A stretch of DNA of 64,000 nucleotides from Vibrio atlanticus (GCF_024347315.1 NZ_AP025460.1:1302001-1366000); one strand, 5' to 3'; numbered from the stretch's first letter, positions 52,678 through 63,607 are shown. The notes: generated by a model not told the origin, from the sequence alone. Made by a program: numbers and translations.

Positions 52678-52953
52678 CTATCGACGTTGGCAAGTCGTGC
52701 AACCACGACAGGCAGAGCGTGTATAGCGATCGAGTTTACTGCGTTGCACCTTACAGTACGCATTTTTCAGCGCTCTTCTTCCAGCAAACCAATCATCCGG
52801 CTTTGACAGGATCAGATAACCATTGAAGCGCTTCACAAGCTCTATTCTATTTTGGTCGATGAACTTGCTATCAAACCCAATTTCAAAGTAATCAAGGGCT
52901 TGTTCAATCGAAGTAAAACTCGCTATTTTTTGTTGGAACTCTGTTTGGTTCAT
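52678..52953 (-). CDS. NifW-like protein with C-terminal cysteine cluster
   Basis: 91 residues from ATG 52953 (MNQTEFQQKI). The segment ALDYFEIGFDSKFIDQNRI followed by ELVKRFNGYL resembles NifW, the nitrogenase stabilising/protective protein. No nif genes occur in the window. The C-terminus ends in a CRGCTTCQ cluster, suggesting a metal site. It may act in another oxygen-sensitive Fe-S system. A TTG at 52980 is also in frame. Confidence 0.7.
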   Translation of the reverse strand: MNQTEFQQKIASFTSIEQALDYFEIGFDSKFIDQNRIELVKRFNGYLILSKPDDWFAGRRALKNAYCKVQRSKLDRYTRSACRGCTTCQRR

Positions 52954-53269
52954 GCCTAATTCAATGCCGTAATTTTGCAAATATTATAGGCGGGTTCATT
53001 ACTCCTTATCTTGATTTTAGTGCGATTTAAATAGGAAGGCGTGTAGTTATTTTTAGTTGAATTTTATAAATGAGATCGGCTTTATTTGTTTTGTGAATAT
53101 CAAACCAATTGGTTGCGCAGTCACGGTTATAAGTGAGTTGTATTGAAGTCTCATTGCTCACTTTCTTTATTGTCAATAAAGACAATTTATGACGTGAATC
53201 AATAGTGACTACCCCTAAAGTATTATTCTGATCGCAATTGTTACTAATTGTTGAAGATGATTTCTAAAT
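52954..53269. other. Intergenic region before torC
   Basis: No gene seen. It contains the inverted repeat ATTGTC-N6-GACAAT at 53169-53186, about 85-100 bp before torC, which could be an operator. No clear Tor box (CTGTTCATAT) is visible by eye. Confidence 0.45.
53169..53186. promoter_or_regulatory. Inverted repeat upstream of torC
   Basis: ATTGTC and GACAAT flank AATAAA. The position and anaerobic pathway suggest a regulator such as FNR or TorR, but the sequence matches neither consensus well (FNR TTGAT-N4-ATCAA). Confidence 0.35.
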
Positions 53270-54370
53270 ATGTCTATTAAAAAACGATATATCGCTCTTA
53301 TTGCCGCTGTTGGTATAGGTATAGGTATTGGTTGGCTAACGCTGGGCGGTACTGCAGCCGTTATGCACTACACATCGAGTACTGAGTTCTGTACTTCTTG
53401 CCACACTATGCAAATTCCGTATGAAGAATATGAAGGTTCAATCCACTTCAGCAATGCAAAAGGCATTCGAGCTGAGTGTTCTGACTGTCATATTCCTTCT
53501 GATCCAATTGACTACGTAATCACAAAAATTCGTGCGTCTAAAGATATTTATCATGAGTTCGTAACCGGCAAAATTGATACAGAAGATAAATACGAAGAAC
53601 ATCGTATGGCAATGGCAGAAACAGTGTGGGCGCAACTGCGTGAAAGCGATTCAGCCACGTGTCGTTCTTGTCATACTTTCGATGCGATGGACAGTTACGA
53701 GCAATCTGAAGATGCAGCAAAAATGCATGAGTACGGACAAGAGAATAATCAGACTTGTATCGACTGCCACAAAGGTGTTGCTCACTTTGCTCCTGAGCCA
53801 GAAATGGACAGCGAAGCCTTTGATAATTTGATGGCATTCACCGAAAAAACAGACCCGAATGCGAAAGTCGTTTACTCAGCAGAAACCATCAGTATTGGTG
53901 ACCTTGGCACTATTAATCCAACGGCACGCCTAGATGTGAAAAGTGTTGAAGGTACTGAGCGCACAATCGAGTTGCATGCTTACCAAATGAAGGGTGCAGA
54001 ACAGGTGCTTTACTACGGCGAAGGTCAACGCTCAATCGTTGCGATGCTGACAGACCAAGGGCAACAGAACCTTGACGTTGGTGATTTTAAAACGGATGCG
54101 TACGGTAATGAATGGCGAACGGCGGTGCTAACCGCGAACGTTGATGCGCCTGTACTGGATTCACTCGAGCCAATCTGGGAGTACGCAGAAGAACTCGACA
54201 ACGTTTACTGCTCGACATGCCACGCAAAAATTGGCGCGAACCACTTCACCGTTAATGCTTGGGGCCCTGTTGCAAAAGGCATGGGCGAAAGAACTGACAT
54301 TTCAGACCAAGATTTAGAACTTCTTACTAAATACTTCCAGAACCACGCAAAAGATGTGGCTGGCCACTAA
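53270..54370 (+). CDS. torC: TorC, pentahaem c-type cytochrome of TMAO respiration
   Basis: 366 residues. An N-terminal membrane anchor (about 9-31) precedes four NapC/NirT haem sites, CTSCH (41-45), CSDCH (70-74), CRSCH (131-135) and CIDCH (163-167), and a fifth, CSTCH (314-318), in the TorC-type C-terminal domain. It takes electrons from menaquinol and gives them to TorA in the periplasm. Its start is 20 bp before torA's upstream gap and the two form an operon. The chaperone gene torD and the torRST regulators are not in the window. Confidence 0.95.
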   Translation: MSIKKRYIALIAAVGIGIGIGWLTLGGTAAVMHYTSSTEFCTSCHTMQIPYEEYEGSIHFSNAKGIRAECSDCHIPSDPIDYVITKIRASKDIYHEFVTGKIDTEDKYEEHRMAMAETVWAQLRESDSATCRSCHTFDAMDSYEQSEDAAKMHEYGQENNQTCIDCHKGVAHFAPEPEMDSEAFDNLMAFTEKTDPNAKVVYSAETISIGDLGTINPTARLDVKSVEGTERTIELHAYQMKGAEQVLYYGEGQRSIVAMLTDQGQQNLDVGDFKTDAYGNEWRTAVLTANVDAPVLDSLEPIWEYAEELDNVYCSTCHAKIGANHFTVNAWGPVAKGMGERTDISDQDLELLTKYFQNHAKDVAGH

Positions 54371-54390
54371 GAAACAAAAGGGAAATAATT

Positions 54391-56838
54391 ATGACAGATA
54401 TTACTCGTCGCGGATTCCTCAAAGGATCGGGCATGGCTGCTGGTGCGCTGGCATTTACATCATTGACGCCAATGACAGCATCAGCTGCGAATAAGCGTGG
54501 TAAAGGTGTATTAACTGCAGGCCGCATGGGACCGATGTTGTGTGAAGTAAAAGATGGCAAGTTGGTTTCAACGACTAATGCTCTGGCACAAACAGTGCCA
54601 AACAGCTTGCAAACGACAGGCCCTGATCAGGTTCATACCAAAGCGCGTATCAAATACCCAATGGTACGTAAAGGTTTCCTAGACAATCCATCCGACCCAA
54701 CAGGAACTCGTGGTGCAGATGAATACGTTCGAGTGTCTTGGGATGAAGCTTATAAGCTGATCCACGAACAGCAAACGCGTATTCGTAAAGAGAACGGACC
54801 TGAATCTGTATTTGCGGGCTCTTACGGTTGGCGTTCAAGTGGCGTACTACATAAAGCACAAACGTTGCTGCAACGTTACATGAGCTTGGCTGGTGGTTAC
54901 TCTGGTCACTTAGGTGATTACTCAACGGGCGCGGCACAAGTGATCATGCCGCACGTAATGGGATCGATCGAAGTTTATGAACAGCAAACCACTCACCCTG
55001 TGGTACTAGAGAGCTCAGACGTTGTTGTGTTGTGGGGTATGAACCCCATGAACACGCTTAAGATTGCATGGAGTTCAACCGACTGTTCAGGCCTAGAGTT
55101 CTTCCATCAACTTAAGAAGTCCGGCAAGACAATCATCGCGATTGACCCTATGCGTTCCGAAACCGTTGATTTCTTTGGTGATACAGTTCAATGGATTGCG
55201 CCGCGCCCAATGACCGATGTCGCAATGATGATGGGTATCGCGCACTCTTTAGTTAAGAAGGGTAAGCATGACGTAGAGTTCCTGAATAAGTACACCAGTG
55301 GTTACGATAAGTTTGAAGCGTACCTAATGGGTAAAGAAGACGGTGTTGAAAAGACGCCAGCATGGGCTGAAGAGATCACAGGCGTTCCTGCGAAACAACT
55401 TGAGCTTCTAGCAGACATCTTTAGCCAGAACCGCACTATGCTTATGGCTGGTTGGGGCATTCAGCGTCAACAATACGGTGAGCAACGCCACTGGATGATT
55501 GCGACGTTAGCTGCAATGCTTGGTCAGATTGGTCTTCCTGGCGGTGGTTTTGGTCTGTCTTACCACTATTCTAATGGTGGTAACCCAACACGCGATGCTG
55601 GTGTATTACCTGCGATTTCAGCTTCGATCGGTGGTGGTTCTTCAGCAGGTAACGACTGGGCAGTTTCAGGTGCGGTGAACAGCTTCCCTGTTGCTCGTAT
55701 TACAGAAGCACTGGAAAACCCAGGCAAATCATATATGCACAATGGTCATGAACTGACGTTCCCTGACCTGAAAATGATTTGGTGGGCGGGCGGTGGTAAC
55801 TTTACTCATCACCAAGATACCAACCGTTTGATCAAAGCGTGGCAAAAACCTGAACTTGTGGTTATCTCTGAGATCTACTGGACTGCAGCGGCTAAGCATG
55901 CGGATATTGTATTGCCAATCACTACGTCATTTGAACGTAATGATATGACGATGACAGGTGACTACAGTAACCAACATTTAGTACCAATGAAGAAGGTAGT
56001 TGAACCTCAAGGTGAAGCGCGTAACGACTTTGATGTATTTGCAGATATGTCTGAGATGATCAAAGCCGGTGGTCGCGATGTCTTTACTGAAGGTAAAGAC
56101 GAAATGGCTTGGTTGAAAGGCTTCTACGATGCAGCGCAAAAAGCGGGTAAATCTGCACGTGTACGTATGCCTAAGTTTGGTAAGTTCTGGGATGATAACC
56201 AGCTTATTGAAATGAAATACAACAAGAAAGCTGCACAGTTCGTTCGCCATGCTGATTTCCGTAAAGACCCTGTGATGAATCCGCTAGGTACACCAAGTGG
56301 TAAGATCGAGATCTTCTCTAAAACAATCGAAGGCTACAATCTTGCGGATTGTCCAGCGCATCCAACGTGGATTGAGCCTACAGAGTTCTTTGGTAAAGCG
56401 AAGAGTGATGAACTTCAGTTGATGACAGCGCATGCGGCGCACCGTTTACACAGTCAATTTAACTATGCAAAACTGCGTGAAGAGTACGCTATCGGTAACC
56501 GTGAACCTATCTCCATTAACGTAGAAGACGCGAAAGTACGTGGCATCAAAACCGGAGATTTGGTTCGTGCATATAACGATCGTGGACAAGTACTGGTTGG
56601 TGCATTAGTGACTGATGGTATCAAACAGGGTGCTGTATGTATCCATGAAGGCGGTTGGCCAGATTTAGATAAAGAGACAGGTTTATGTAAAAATGGTGGC
56701 TGTAACGTGCTCACGTTGGATATTCCAACTTCTCGTTTGGCAAATGGTTGTGCTGCGAATTCTGCGCTTGTGAAAATTGAAAAATACACAGGCCCAGCAT
56801 TAGAACTGACGGCATTTGATCCACCTAAAAATGGTTAA
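54391..56838 (+). CDS. torA: TorA, molybdopterin TMAO reductase
   Basis: 815 residues. A Tat signal is visible (RRGFLKGSG, Arg6-Arg7) with cleavage after about 32. The molybdenum ligand is Ser178 in GDYSTGAAQ, as in the DMSO/TMAO reductase family. There is no N-terminal Fe-S cluster motif, which is right for Tor[15 protein letters not shown] and the C-terminal molybdopterin-dinucleotide domain follow. It reduces trimethylamine N-oxide in the periplasm using electrons from TorC. AGGGAAA precedes the ATG. A terminator follows. Confidence 0.95.
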   Translation: MTDITRRGFLKGSGMAAGALAFTSLTPMTASAANKRGKGVLTAGRMGPMLCEVKDGKLVSTTNALAQTVPNSLQTTGPDQVHTKARIKYPMVRKGFLDNPSDPTGTRGADEYVRVSWDEAYKLIHEQQTRIRKENGPESVFAGSYGWRSSGVLHKAQTLLQRYMSLAGGYSGHLGDYSTGAAQVIMPHVMGSIEVYEQQTTHPVVLESSDVVVLWGMNPMNTLKIAWSSTDCSGLEFFHQLKKSGKTIIAIDPMRSETVDFFGDTVQWIAPRPMTDVAMMMGIAHSLVKKGKHDVEFLNKYTSGYDKFEAYLMGKEDGVEKTPAWAEEITGVPAKQLELLADIFSQNRTMLMAGWGIQRQQYGEQRHWMIATLAAMLGQIGLPGGGFGLSYHYSNGGNPTRDAGVLPAISASIGGGSSAGNDWAVSGAVNSFPVARITEALENPGKSYMHNGHELTFPDLKMIWWAGGGNFTHHQDTNRLIKAWQKPELVVISEIYWTAAAKHADIVLPITTSFERNDMTMTGDYSNQHLVPMKKVVEPQGEARNDFDVFADMSEMIKAGGRDVFTEGKDEMAWLKGFYDAAQKAGKSARVRMPKFGKFWDDNQLIEMKYNKKAAQFVRHADFRKDPVMNPLGTPSGKIEIFSKTIEGYNLADCPAHPTWIEPTEFFGKAKSDELQLMTAHAAHRLHSQFNYAKLREEYAIGNREPISINVEDAKVRGIKTGDLVRAYNDRGQVLVGALVTDGIKQGAVCIHEGGWPDLDKETGLCKNGGCNVLTLDIPTSRLANGCAANSALVKIEKYTGPALELTAFDPPKNG

Positions 56839-56867
56839 TCTCTAACGAGAAACAATCACCAGAATAG

Positions 56868-56894
56868 AGCCAGCTTTAATCGCTGGCTTTTTTT
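56868..56894 (+). terminator. Intrinsic terminator of torCA
   Basis: AGCCAGC and GCTGGCT pair around a 7-nt loop and are followed by seven T. Confidence 0.9.
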
Positions 56895-56983
56895 ATGATC
56901 TTTTTTGCGTCATAGAGACTATTACCCAGTGTCGAGTAGACAACTAATATTAATCAACGACATCACAGCGAGAGATAAGATAA

Positions 56984-57196
56984 ATGAATCGAATCAATCC
57001 AAAGAAACTACTTCGCAGTAAATGGACGGCCGTTAGCCCAGTAAAGAAAGAAAAGCACTTTATGATCACGGAGGTCGAATTCGAGGAAGGGGAGGTCATT
57101 CGTTGTTTGATAGAAGCAGTGATGACGAAACGAGAAGAAGACATTAACTGGCGCGATCTAACCGATAAGGATCATTGGCTTCCTGGTTGGAAATAA
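56984..57196 (+). CDS. TIGR02450 Trp-rich small protein
   Basis: 70 residues. It matches the family pattern PKKLLRSKWTAVSPVKKEKHF, then LIEAVMTKREEDINWRDLTD and a final WLPGWK, with four tryptophans in total. Function unknown. It lies 40 bp from a convergent HAD gene. Confidence 0.88.
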   Translation: MNRINPKKLLRSKWTAVSPVKKEKHFMITEVEFEEGEVIRCLIEAVMTKREEDINWRDLTDKDHWLPGWK

Positions 57197-57234
57197 GTGT
57201 ATCAAGTCGAGGCGATCTGCTTGATACACTTGTA

Positions 57235-57972
57235 TTAATTACCCGACGCAGCAAGCCCTTGCCAGTATTTAAGGCCTTCTAACACACCCTCTGCATGTGT
57301 TGCTCTGCTGGTGTATACGTTATCTCGATCGGACAGGTGAGCGATCTCAGGGTAATGATTCGCGACCAATATTGAATTTACGCCATCTATGGTTAGCATC
57401 GAGGTGTCGTTCGCTGAGTCGCCAGCCACGCATACCTCTTCAATACTTAACTGATGTTGTTTAAGTAGATGATGAATCGCTGTGGCCTTGTTGACACCCT
57501 TAGGCGTGATATCTAAGTACCAATCGTGGGAATAAGTAAGGTGTACATCTAAACCGTGTGATTCCAGACGAGATGCGATCAGCTCATGTTGAGGCTCTGA
57601 GAGTTTTCCTTCGAAAGTGATCTTGTATTCCCCTTGATGGATCTCTAAGCGCTCTCCCATGAAATCGAGCGATGCAAGTGCAGACTCAACCTTTGACTTG
57701 TTCCAAGACGCTTCTAATTGATTGTGCCAGGTGTGATCCGGTGTTTGGGAGTGCTCGTGATGAATTCTCGTGCCTACGTCGCTGATAATCGTGTGTGGTT
57801 TCGGGTAGTTGTCAGAAGCTAAACCCACACGAATTGAGGGCAGTGTTCTACCTGTCGCGATGATAAAGCGGATATCCGGTTGCTTTGTTAAGTAGTTAAA
57901 CAACTGATCAACCCCATGAGACGAGCCGCCATCAAGCGTTCCATCAAAGTCACACACCAGCATTTTTATCAT
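57235..57972 (-). CDS. HAD-superfamily hydrolase, sucrose-phosphatase/Cof-like
   Basis: 245 residues from ATG 57972, with AGG 7 nt upstream (the frame is open to 58038). HAD motif I is CDFDGTLDG, motif II TGR follows in IIATGRTLPS, a lysine and the GDSANDTSM motif IV are present. The C2-type cap and length fit the S6PP/Cof group, which dephosphorylate sugar phosphates. Substrate unknown. It is divergent from proVWX with a long leader between, so it might make or break an osmolyte; this is inference only. Confidence 0.85.
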   Translation of the reverse strand: MIKMLVCDFDGTLDGGSSHGVDQLFNYLTKQPDIRFIIATGRTLPSIRVGLASDNYPKPHTIISDVGTRIHHEHSQTPDHTWHNQLEASWNKSKVESALASLDFMGERLEIHQGEYKITFEGKLSEPQHELIASRLESHGLDVHLTYSHDWYLDITPKGVNKATAIHHLLKQHQLSIEEVCVAGDSANDTSMLTIDGVNSILVANHYPEIAHLSDRDNVYTSRATHAEGVLEGLKYWQGLAASGN

Positions 57973-58565
57973 TCTAATACCTGTCCTTTTATCCGTCCGA
58001 AAGAGTGCCCAACCTTTAGATAAAGAATGGAACAGCAATGTGTACTCTACAAGTTGTCTTTCGGCCTGGGTAATCGACTTTGACAGTTTGCAGCAAGTAT
58101 CACAGTTGGTGTTATGTCTTCTATATCGGAGATGAAGGTATCAATCCGATCTGTGCCTAATTGGACGGACTCTATCCAGATTGCCCTTCATATGTGTGTA
58201 AAAGTCATTGGGAGTGCGCGCCTCGTAATGGTGTTAATTTACCGGTCTTAGTGGCGTTTAAATCCTCTTAATTGGTTTGTATTCGAATTATTTGTACACG
58301 AACTATTTGTGCATATTCTTGGTCTATTTAGCCTATTAATTGTTCTGATGTGAAATAAATATTCAATAATCTATCTGTAAGTAATACATAATGCCGCAGG
58401 TGTTGAGTGTGATTTAAATTTCTTTATTATCAATATTTTGCCTTGTATGGGCTTGATATTTGACCTTTGTTTGGGCTGGGGTTTTAACGGTTTTTCATCG
58501 GCTTTACAGAACGATGCCCCTTAATTTGCATGGGTTAATTGCTTAGAGTGCTAATCGTTTTTCGG
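57973..58565. other. Long AT-rich intergenic region before proVWX
   Basis: About 590 bp without a credible gene on either strand. It should hold the promoters of the HAD gene and of proVWX. No RNA gene or terminator is recognised. The last 85 bp before proV hold the repeat described next. Confidence 0.5.
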
Positions 58566-58634
58566 GTTTAAATAACCGTTTTTAAGTTTAAATAATCGGT
58601 TTTGAGTTTAAATAACTATTAGTTTAGATAACTA
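58566..58634 (+). repeat. Four GTTTA[A/G]ATAA direct repeats at about 20-bp period in the proV leader
   Basis: GTTTAAATAA occurs at 58566, 58586 and 58606, with GTTTAGATAA at 58622, a spacing of 20, 20 and 16 bp ending about 20 bp before the proV ATG. The spacing of two helical turns suits cooperative protein binding on one face or a bent AT-rich tract. The ribosome site AAGGA follows. Confidence 0.85.
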
Positions 58635-58651
58635 AGAAAGGATTAAATTAC

Positions 58652-59839
58652 ATGGATCCCATACTGGAAGTTAAGGGACTGTACAAGGTGTTTGGTGAAG
58701 ACACCGACCGTGCTTTTACAATGATTAATGAAGGCGCGAACAAAGATAAAGTTTTCGAAGAAACAGGGTTAACGATCGGCGTTAACGATGTTTCTCTTAG
58801 CATTCAAGAAGGCGAGATTTTCGTCATAATGGGACTGTCAGGATCTGGCAAATCAACCCTAGTACGCCTTCTTAACCGCTTGATTGAACCTACCAAAGGT
58901 AATGTGCTTCTTCGAGGCAAAGACATTGCCCACACCTCAGAAGATGAGCTCCGCGAAGTCCGTCGCAACAACATCTCCATGGTTTTCCAAAACTTCGCAT
59001 TGATGCCTCACATGACAGTGATTGAAAACGCCGCGTTTGGTCTTGAACTAGCGGGTGTTGAAGTCGATAAGAGAAAACAGTCCGCATTTGAAGCGTTGGA
59101 ACGAGTCGGTCTCGGGCCGTATTCAGAATCTTACCCTGATGAATTGTCTGGCGGTATGAAGCAGCGTGTTGGTTTGGCTCGTGCTCTAGCATGTGACCCT
59201 GATATCTTGTTGATGGATGAAGCATTCTCGGCGCTCGATCCTTTGATTCGTACTGAAATGCAAGATGAGCTTATTCGCCTTCAAAATGACGATAAACGAA
59301 CCATTGTTTTCATCTCCCATGATTTGGATGAAGCGATGCGAATCGGTGATCGTATTGCCATTATGCAAAACGGTGAGGTGGTTCAAGTGGGTACCCCAGA
59401 CGAAATTCTTAACAACCCAGCGAACGATTATGTCGAAGCTTTCTTCCGCGGTGTGAATGTAGCAAGTGTTCTTACGGTGAAAGACATTGCACGTAAGAAG
59501 CCAGCGGCGGTATTTAAAAAATCAGAACATGACGGCCCAGCGTCCGCTCTACAAATCTTGATGGATAACGACCGTGAATACGGCATTGTTGTTGAGAAAA
59601 GCAGTCGTTACTCCGGCATTGTCTCTGTTGATTCCCTTCGTAAAGCACACAAAGAGAACAAATCACTGGCCAGTGCGCAGCTCGATGATGGCCTAACGCT
59701 GAACCCTGATTTACCAATCAATGATGTGCTTGGCCTTGTTGGCGGTGTGCCTTACTCCGTTCCTGTTGTGGATGAGCAAGGTAATTACTTTGGCGTGGTA
59801 ACTAAGTCACGACTGTTACAAACATTGGATAAGGGGTAG
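58652..59839 (+). CDS. proV: ProV, glycine betaine/proline ABC transporter ATPase
   Basis: 395 residues. Walker [10 protein letters not shown] (61-69), signature [17 protein letters not shown], Walker [14 protein letters not shown] and switch His (ISHDLDEAM) are in place. A C-terminal CBS-type tail (about 280-390) is present, as in ProV/OpuA ATPases that sense ionic strength. The N-terminus has the extra region before the Walker motif typical of ProV. It is the first gene of proVWX; proW begins 3 bp after the stop. Confidence 0.95.
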   Translation: MDPILEVKGLYKVFGEDTDRAFTMINEGANKDKVFEETGLTIGVNDVSLSIQEGEIFVIMGLSGSGKSTLVRLLNRLIEPTKGNVLLRGKDIAHTSEDELREVRRNNISMVFQNFALMPHMTVIENAAFGLELAGVEVDKRKQSAFEALERVGLGPYSESYPDELSGGMKQRVGLARALACDPDILLMDEAFSALDPLIRTEMQDELIRLQNDDKRTIVFISHDLDEAMRIGDRIAIMQNGEVVQVGTPDEILNNPANDYVEAFFRGVNVASVLTVKDIARKKPAAVFKKSEHDGPASALQILMDNDREYGIVVEKSSRYSGIVSVDSLRKAHKENKSLASAQLDDGLTLNPDLPINDVLGLVGGVPYSVPVVDEQGNYFGVVTKSRLLQTLDKG

Positions 59840-59842
59840 ATC

Positions 59843-60937
59843 ATGTCGTCTGAACAAACAAATAATGACCCATGGTCTCAATCAGCTCCAGCAGCTCAAC
59901 CTGCAAGTGATCCTTGGGGTCAAGCAGCTGATACCTCACCATCAGCAGATTGGTTAAGCAGCGAAACAGTCGAAACGACACCTTTTGACCCACTTAACCC
60001 TTTTGCAGAAGCAGTGTTGCCCGTCGACACTTGGGTAGAGTCTGGACTGAATTGGTTAGTTGAGCACGGACGTCCATTGTTTCAAGCAATCCGTGTGCCT
60101 ATCGATTTCATTCTAAGTTCATTTGAAACAGCGTTGGTGTCGACACCTGCACCATTCATGTTGATCATTTTGTTTCTCGTTGCATGGCAGTTTTCAAACC
60201 TGAAGCTTGGTTTGGCTACAGCCGTTTCTTTGACTTTTATTGGCTTGATTGGCGCTTGGTCTGAAGCGATGACCACGCTTTCACTGGTCATGACATCGGT
60301 ATTCTTCTGTCTGCTGATCGGCTTACCCATGGGGATATGGCTCGCCCGCAGCAATACCGCGGCTAAATTCGTACGCCCAATTCTCGACGCCATGCAAACG
60401 ACGCCAGCCTTCGTTTATCTTGTACCCATCGTAATGTTGTTTGGTATCGGTAACGTTCCGGGTGTGGTGGTGACGATCATATTCGCACTTCCTCCTGTTG
60501 TACGTTTGACTATCTTGGGTATTCAGCAAGTACCGGAAGAGTTGATCGAAGCGGGTCACTCATTTGGTGCCAGCAAAAAGCAGATGCTTTACCGAATTCA
60601 ACTACCGCTTGCACTGCCAACCATCATGGCGGGCGTGAACCAAACACTGATGTTGTCGCTATCGATGGTGGTTATCGCATCAATGATCGCGGTAGGTGGA
60701 TTAGGTCAAATGGTACTGAGAGGTATTGGCCGACTGGATATGGGATTGGCCGCTGTTGGTGGCCTAGGCATTGTTATTCTTGCAATCCTACTTGACCGCA
60801 TTACCCAAGTTCTCGGGGTAAATGCAGGTAATACAAAATTACGCTGGTATCACATGGGGCCTGTTTCCCTTGTGCTAAAAGCTTTAAATCGCGGTAAACA
60901 ATCAGAACTACAACTAAGGAAAAACACCAATGAATAA
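59843..60937 (+). CDS. proW: ProW, glycine betaine/proline ABC transporter permease
   Basis: 364 residues. The N-terminal 60 or so residues are hydrophilic and rich in Gln, Ala, Ser and Pro ([20 protein letters not shown]), as in ProW. About seven membrane helices follow, with the EAA loop [22 protein letters not shown]. Ribosome site AAGGGG lies across the proV stop. It overlaps proX by 8 bp. Confidence 0.95.
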   Translation: MSSEQTNNDPWSQSAPAAQPASDPWGQAADTSPSADWLSSETVETTPFDPLNPFAEAVLPVDTWVESGLNWLVEHGRPLFQAIRVPIDFILSSFETALVSTPAPFMLIILFLVAWQFSNLKLGLATAVSLTFIGLIGAWSEAMTTLSLVMTSVFFCLLIGLPMGIWLARSNTAAKFVRPILDAMQTTPAFVYLVPIVMLFGIGNVPGVVVTIIFALPPVVRLTILGIQQVPEELIEAGHSFGASKKQMLYRIQLPLALPTIMAGVNQTLMLSLSMVVIASMIAVGGLGQMVLRGIGRLDMGLAAVGGLGIVILAILLDRITQVLGVNAGNTKLRWYHMGPVSLVLKALNRGKQSELQLRKNTNE

Positions 60938-61937
60938 TTCATGGAAGAGTAAGCTAGCCGTTAGCATCGTTTCGACACTGGCTGTATCAACGAACGTGTG
61001 GGCTGCAAGCTTACCGGGTGAAGGTGTATCAGTTCAGCCTGTTCAATCTTCAGTTGCTGAAGAAACGTTCCAAACACTGATTGTTAACCGTGCTTTAGAA
61101 GAGCTTGGTTATGATGTGAAATCAACGCAAGAAGTGGACTACAACGTAGCTTACACTTCTATCGCAAAAGGTGACGCAACGTTCCTAACAGTAGGTTGGT
61201 TCCCACTCCACGCTGACAAATACAAAATGGCGGGTGGCGATGACAAATTCTACCGTGAAGGCCAGTATGTAAGTGGTGCCGCTCAAGGTTACCTTATTGA
61301 TAAGAAAACCGCTGAAAAGTACAACATCACTAACATTGGTCAATTGACTGATCCAAAAATCGCTAAGCTGTTTGATGCTGATGGTGATGGCAAAGCAGAC
61401 CTGACGGGCTGTAACCCTGGTTGGGGTTGTGAGATGGTCATCGAACACCAAATCTCTGCATTCAAATTGGACGATACCGTTACTCACAACCAAGGTAACT
61501 ATGCAGCGATCATCGCAGATACGATTTCACGTTACCAAAAGGGCGAGTCAGTTCTTTACTACACGTGGACACCTTATTGGGTAAGTGGTGTATTGGTTCC
61601 TAACGAAGACGTAGTTTGGTTAGAAGTTCCATTCTCTTCACTTCCGGGTGATCGTGCGAATGTTGATACTACTTTGTCTAACGGTAAGAACTACGGCTTC
61701 GAAATGAACTCGATGCGTATTATTGCGAACAAAGAGTTTGCTAAGAACAACCCATCTGCGGCGAAGCTTTTTGAAATCATCAAACTTAACATCAATGATG
61801 TAAGTGCTCAGAACATGATGATGAGTAAAGGTAAGAACAGCTCGGCTGATATCGAAGCGCACGTAAACGGTTGGATCAAAGCGAACCGAAATACGTTTGA
61901 TGCTTGGATTACAGAAGCGAAGAAAGCGGCACTATAA
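60930..61937 (+). CDS. proX: ProX, periplasmic glycine betaine-binding protein
   Basis: 335 residues. A signal peptide (about 1-25, ending VWA) precedes the binding protein: [33 protein letters not shown] and [15 protein letters not shown] contain the tryptophans used by ProX to cage the trimethylammonium group. Ribosome site CTAAGGA lies inside the end of proW. A strong terminator follows at 61984-62016. Confidence 0.95.
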   Translation: MNNSWKSKLAVSIVSTLAVSTNVWAASLPGEGVSVQPVQSSVAEETFQTLIVNRALEELGYDVKSTQEVDYNVAYTSIAKGDATFLTVGWFPLHADKYKMAGGDDKFYREGQYVSGAAQGYLIDKKTAEKYNITNIGQLTDPKIAKLFDADGDGKADLTGCNPGWGCEMVIEHQISAFKLDDTVTHNQGNYAAIIADTISRYQKGESVLYYTWTPYWVSGVLVPNEDVVWLEVPFSSLPGDRANVDTTLSNGKNYGFEMNSMRIIANKEFAKNNPSAAKLFEIIKLNINDVSAQNMMMSKGKNSSADIEAHVNGWIKANRNTFDAWITEAKKAAL

Positions 61938-61983
61938 CGGTTGTTTTTCGTAAGCAATCGATAACCGGCTGGAATAAAAAGAG

Positions 61984-62022
61984 AAGGCCGGTAGTCTGAT
62001 TCAGACTACCGGCCTTTGTTTT
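61984..62022. terminator. Terminator of proVWX
   Basis: AAGGCCGGTAGTCTG and CAGACTACCGGCCTT form a 15-bp stem with a short loop, followed by a T-rich stretch. Confidence 0.92.
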
Positions 62023-62024
62023 TC

Positions 62025-62074
62025 TAGCGACATAACTGTTTTTTAGCGACATAACTATTTTTAGCGACATAACT
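62025..62074. repeat. Short tandem repeat TAGCGACATAACT x3
   Basis: Three copies at 62025, 62044 and 62062 (period 19 then 18 bp), separated by T-rich links, directly after the proVWX terminator. No gene overlaps it. Confidence 0.9.
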
Positions 62075-62126
62075 ACTGTTATCGCATTATTTTTTAAAGC
62101 GGCTTGTTCTTTTAAAAGCGAGCAGG

Positions 62127-62501
62127 CTAGCGTTCGCCTTGAACCTCAAAATCATCGCTGACTAAACGAGCGCAACCATCTGCTTCTAGTGCCCAGTGCT
62201 CACGATGCACAACACCAAACGCTTTGTTCATTGTCCAACTAGCCGTCAAAATGTAGCCGCCTTCTGGGTGCTCTTCCCACGTAACGTCTGTGTAATCAAC
62301 GTCTTTGAAGCCTTGGTCGATGATGTTTTGCCAAAATGCTTGAATCGCTTCTCGACCTTCAAAAGTACCAAATGGACGCGCTTCCATTACACAGCTTTCA
62401 GCATATTGATCTGCACAACCTTTCGCATCTTGGCTGTTGAATGCTTTCTGCCATGCGTTAATGCCTTGCTTACATGCTTCTAATACCTGGTTGTTTAACA
62501 T
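62127..62501 (-). CDS. SnoaL/DUF4440-like small protein (NTF2 fold)
   Basis: 124 residues from ATG 62501, with GGAG 8 nt upstream (the frame is open to 62639 but that overlaps the start region of the LysR gene). NAWQKAFNSQDAKGCADQYA, GREAIQAFWQ and YILTASWTMNKA fit the NTF2/SnoaL-like fold used by small isomerases, hydrolases and binding proteins. Activity unknown. It is divergent from a LysR gene that probably regulates it. Confidence 0.82.
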   Translation of the reverse strand: MLNNQVLEACKQGINAWQKAFNSQDAKGCADQYAESCVMEARPFGTFEGREAIQAFWQNIIDQGFKDVDYTDVTWEEHPEGGYILTASWTMNKAFGVVHREHWALEADGCARLVSDDFEVQGER

Positions 62502-62643
62502 TGCTTTTCTCCATAGCAGTCTTCTTTCAAACACTGCGTCTTTGATTTGGGTGTCTCGATAAGTTGGATTAAGTTTAGCCTTGGAAATTAAATTGAAAAA
62601 CAGAGATAATAGAAAATACTGTATGTAAAAAGAGAACAATGGA

Positions 62644-63510
62644 ATGAGTAAGCTAAAGCAGATGTCGATTTTCGCTCACATCGTAGAGCAGGGTTCAGTA
62701 TCAGCTGCAGCTGAAAAGCTTGAGTTGTCAAAGTCCGTCGTCAGTCAGCACCTCAAAATTCTGGAACAAGAGTTAGGGGCTTCACTTCTCAAGCGCACAA
62801 CACGCAGACAAACTCTGACTAGTATGGGTGAACGTTTTTATTTGAGTTGCAAAGACATTAACGTGATTGCTGATTCGGCTTGGGATATGGCCAAAGCTGA
62901 GCTAGAAGAGCCACAAGGTCGAATTCGAATTACAGCTCCGAATGCGTTGATGGATTTATTGGTCGCGCCTGTTGTTGCAGACTTGATGAAGCAATACCCG
63001 AAGTTAAAACCAGAGCTGATCAGCGATGATCAGCACTTAGATTTCATGGAACACGATATTGACCTCGCAGTACGAGTGGGCAGTTCTCGTGACAGTAACC
63101 TAAAGCAGAAACGTTTGGGCGAGTTCAAAGACGTGTTGTGTGGCGTTGAAAGCATGCGTTCTCGTAAGCTGGACGCTATTCCCTACATTGCTAATTCATG
63201 GCAAGGCAAGCAAGTCTCTCATCACTTTACTTCTCAAACTGAACAAGATTTTACTTACCAACAACGAGCAAGCTGTACTACGAACTCCTTTCATAGTTGC
63301 CTCGCATTGATCAAATCTGGCGTTGGCATCGGTGTGATCCCAGACTTCTACCTTCATCAGCTATCCGGTGAGGTGGTCGATATCATCCCAAGTTTTCAAT
63401 TACCAACCAACACAGTTTATGCGTTGAACCCATTCTCTTCAAACACACCTATCGCCATTAAACTTTGTATTCAAGCGTTGGAAGAGAAGCTCAAACAGAA
63501 CTTTGTTTAA
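62644..63510 (+). CDS. LysR-family transcriptional regulator
   Basis: 288 residues. The HTH (about 1-60) reads SVSAAAEKLELSKSVVSQHL, then KILEQELGASLLKRTTRRQT, typical of the CrgA-like LysR group. The effector domain contains IKSGVGIGVIPDFYL. Divergent from the SnoaL-like gene (142 bp between starts), its likely target. Effector unknown. Confidence 0.87.
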   Translation: MSKLKQMSIFAHIVEQGSVSAAAEKLELSKSVVSQHLKILEQELGASLLKRTTRRQTLTSMGERFYLSCKDINVIADSAWDMAKAELEEPQGRIRITAPNALMDLLVAPVVADLMKQYPKLKPELISDDQHLDFMEHDIDLAVRVGSSRDSNLKQKRLGEFKDVLCGVESMRSRKLDAIPYIANSWQGKQVSHHFTSQTEQDFTYQQRASCTTNSFHSCLALIKSGVGIGVIPDFYLHQLSGEVVDIIPSFQLPTNTVYALNPFSSNTPIAIKLCIQALEEKLKQNFV

Positions 63511-63607
63511 AACCAATTCGATAAGTCAGTGATTTAGTAAAGAGGCTTAAAACCAAACTTGCCTAATAGATTGCTCAAGAGTGAAGATACAAAAACATAA
63601 AGACACT

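Noticed and set aside
52678..52953. Evidence for nitrogen fixation from the NifW-like protein
   Set aside because: One NifW-like gene without nif structural genes does not show nitrogen fixation.
53169..53186. Tor box or FNR box upstream of torC
   Set aside because: The inverted repeat is real, but neither CTGTTCATAT nor TTGAT-N4-ATCAA is matched well enough to name the regulator.
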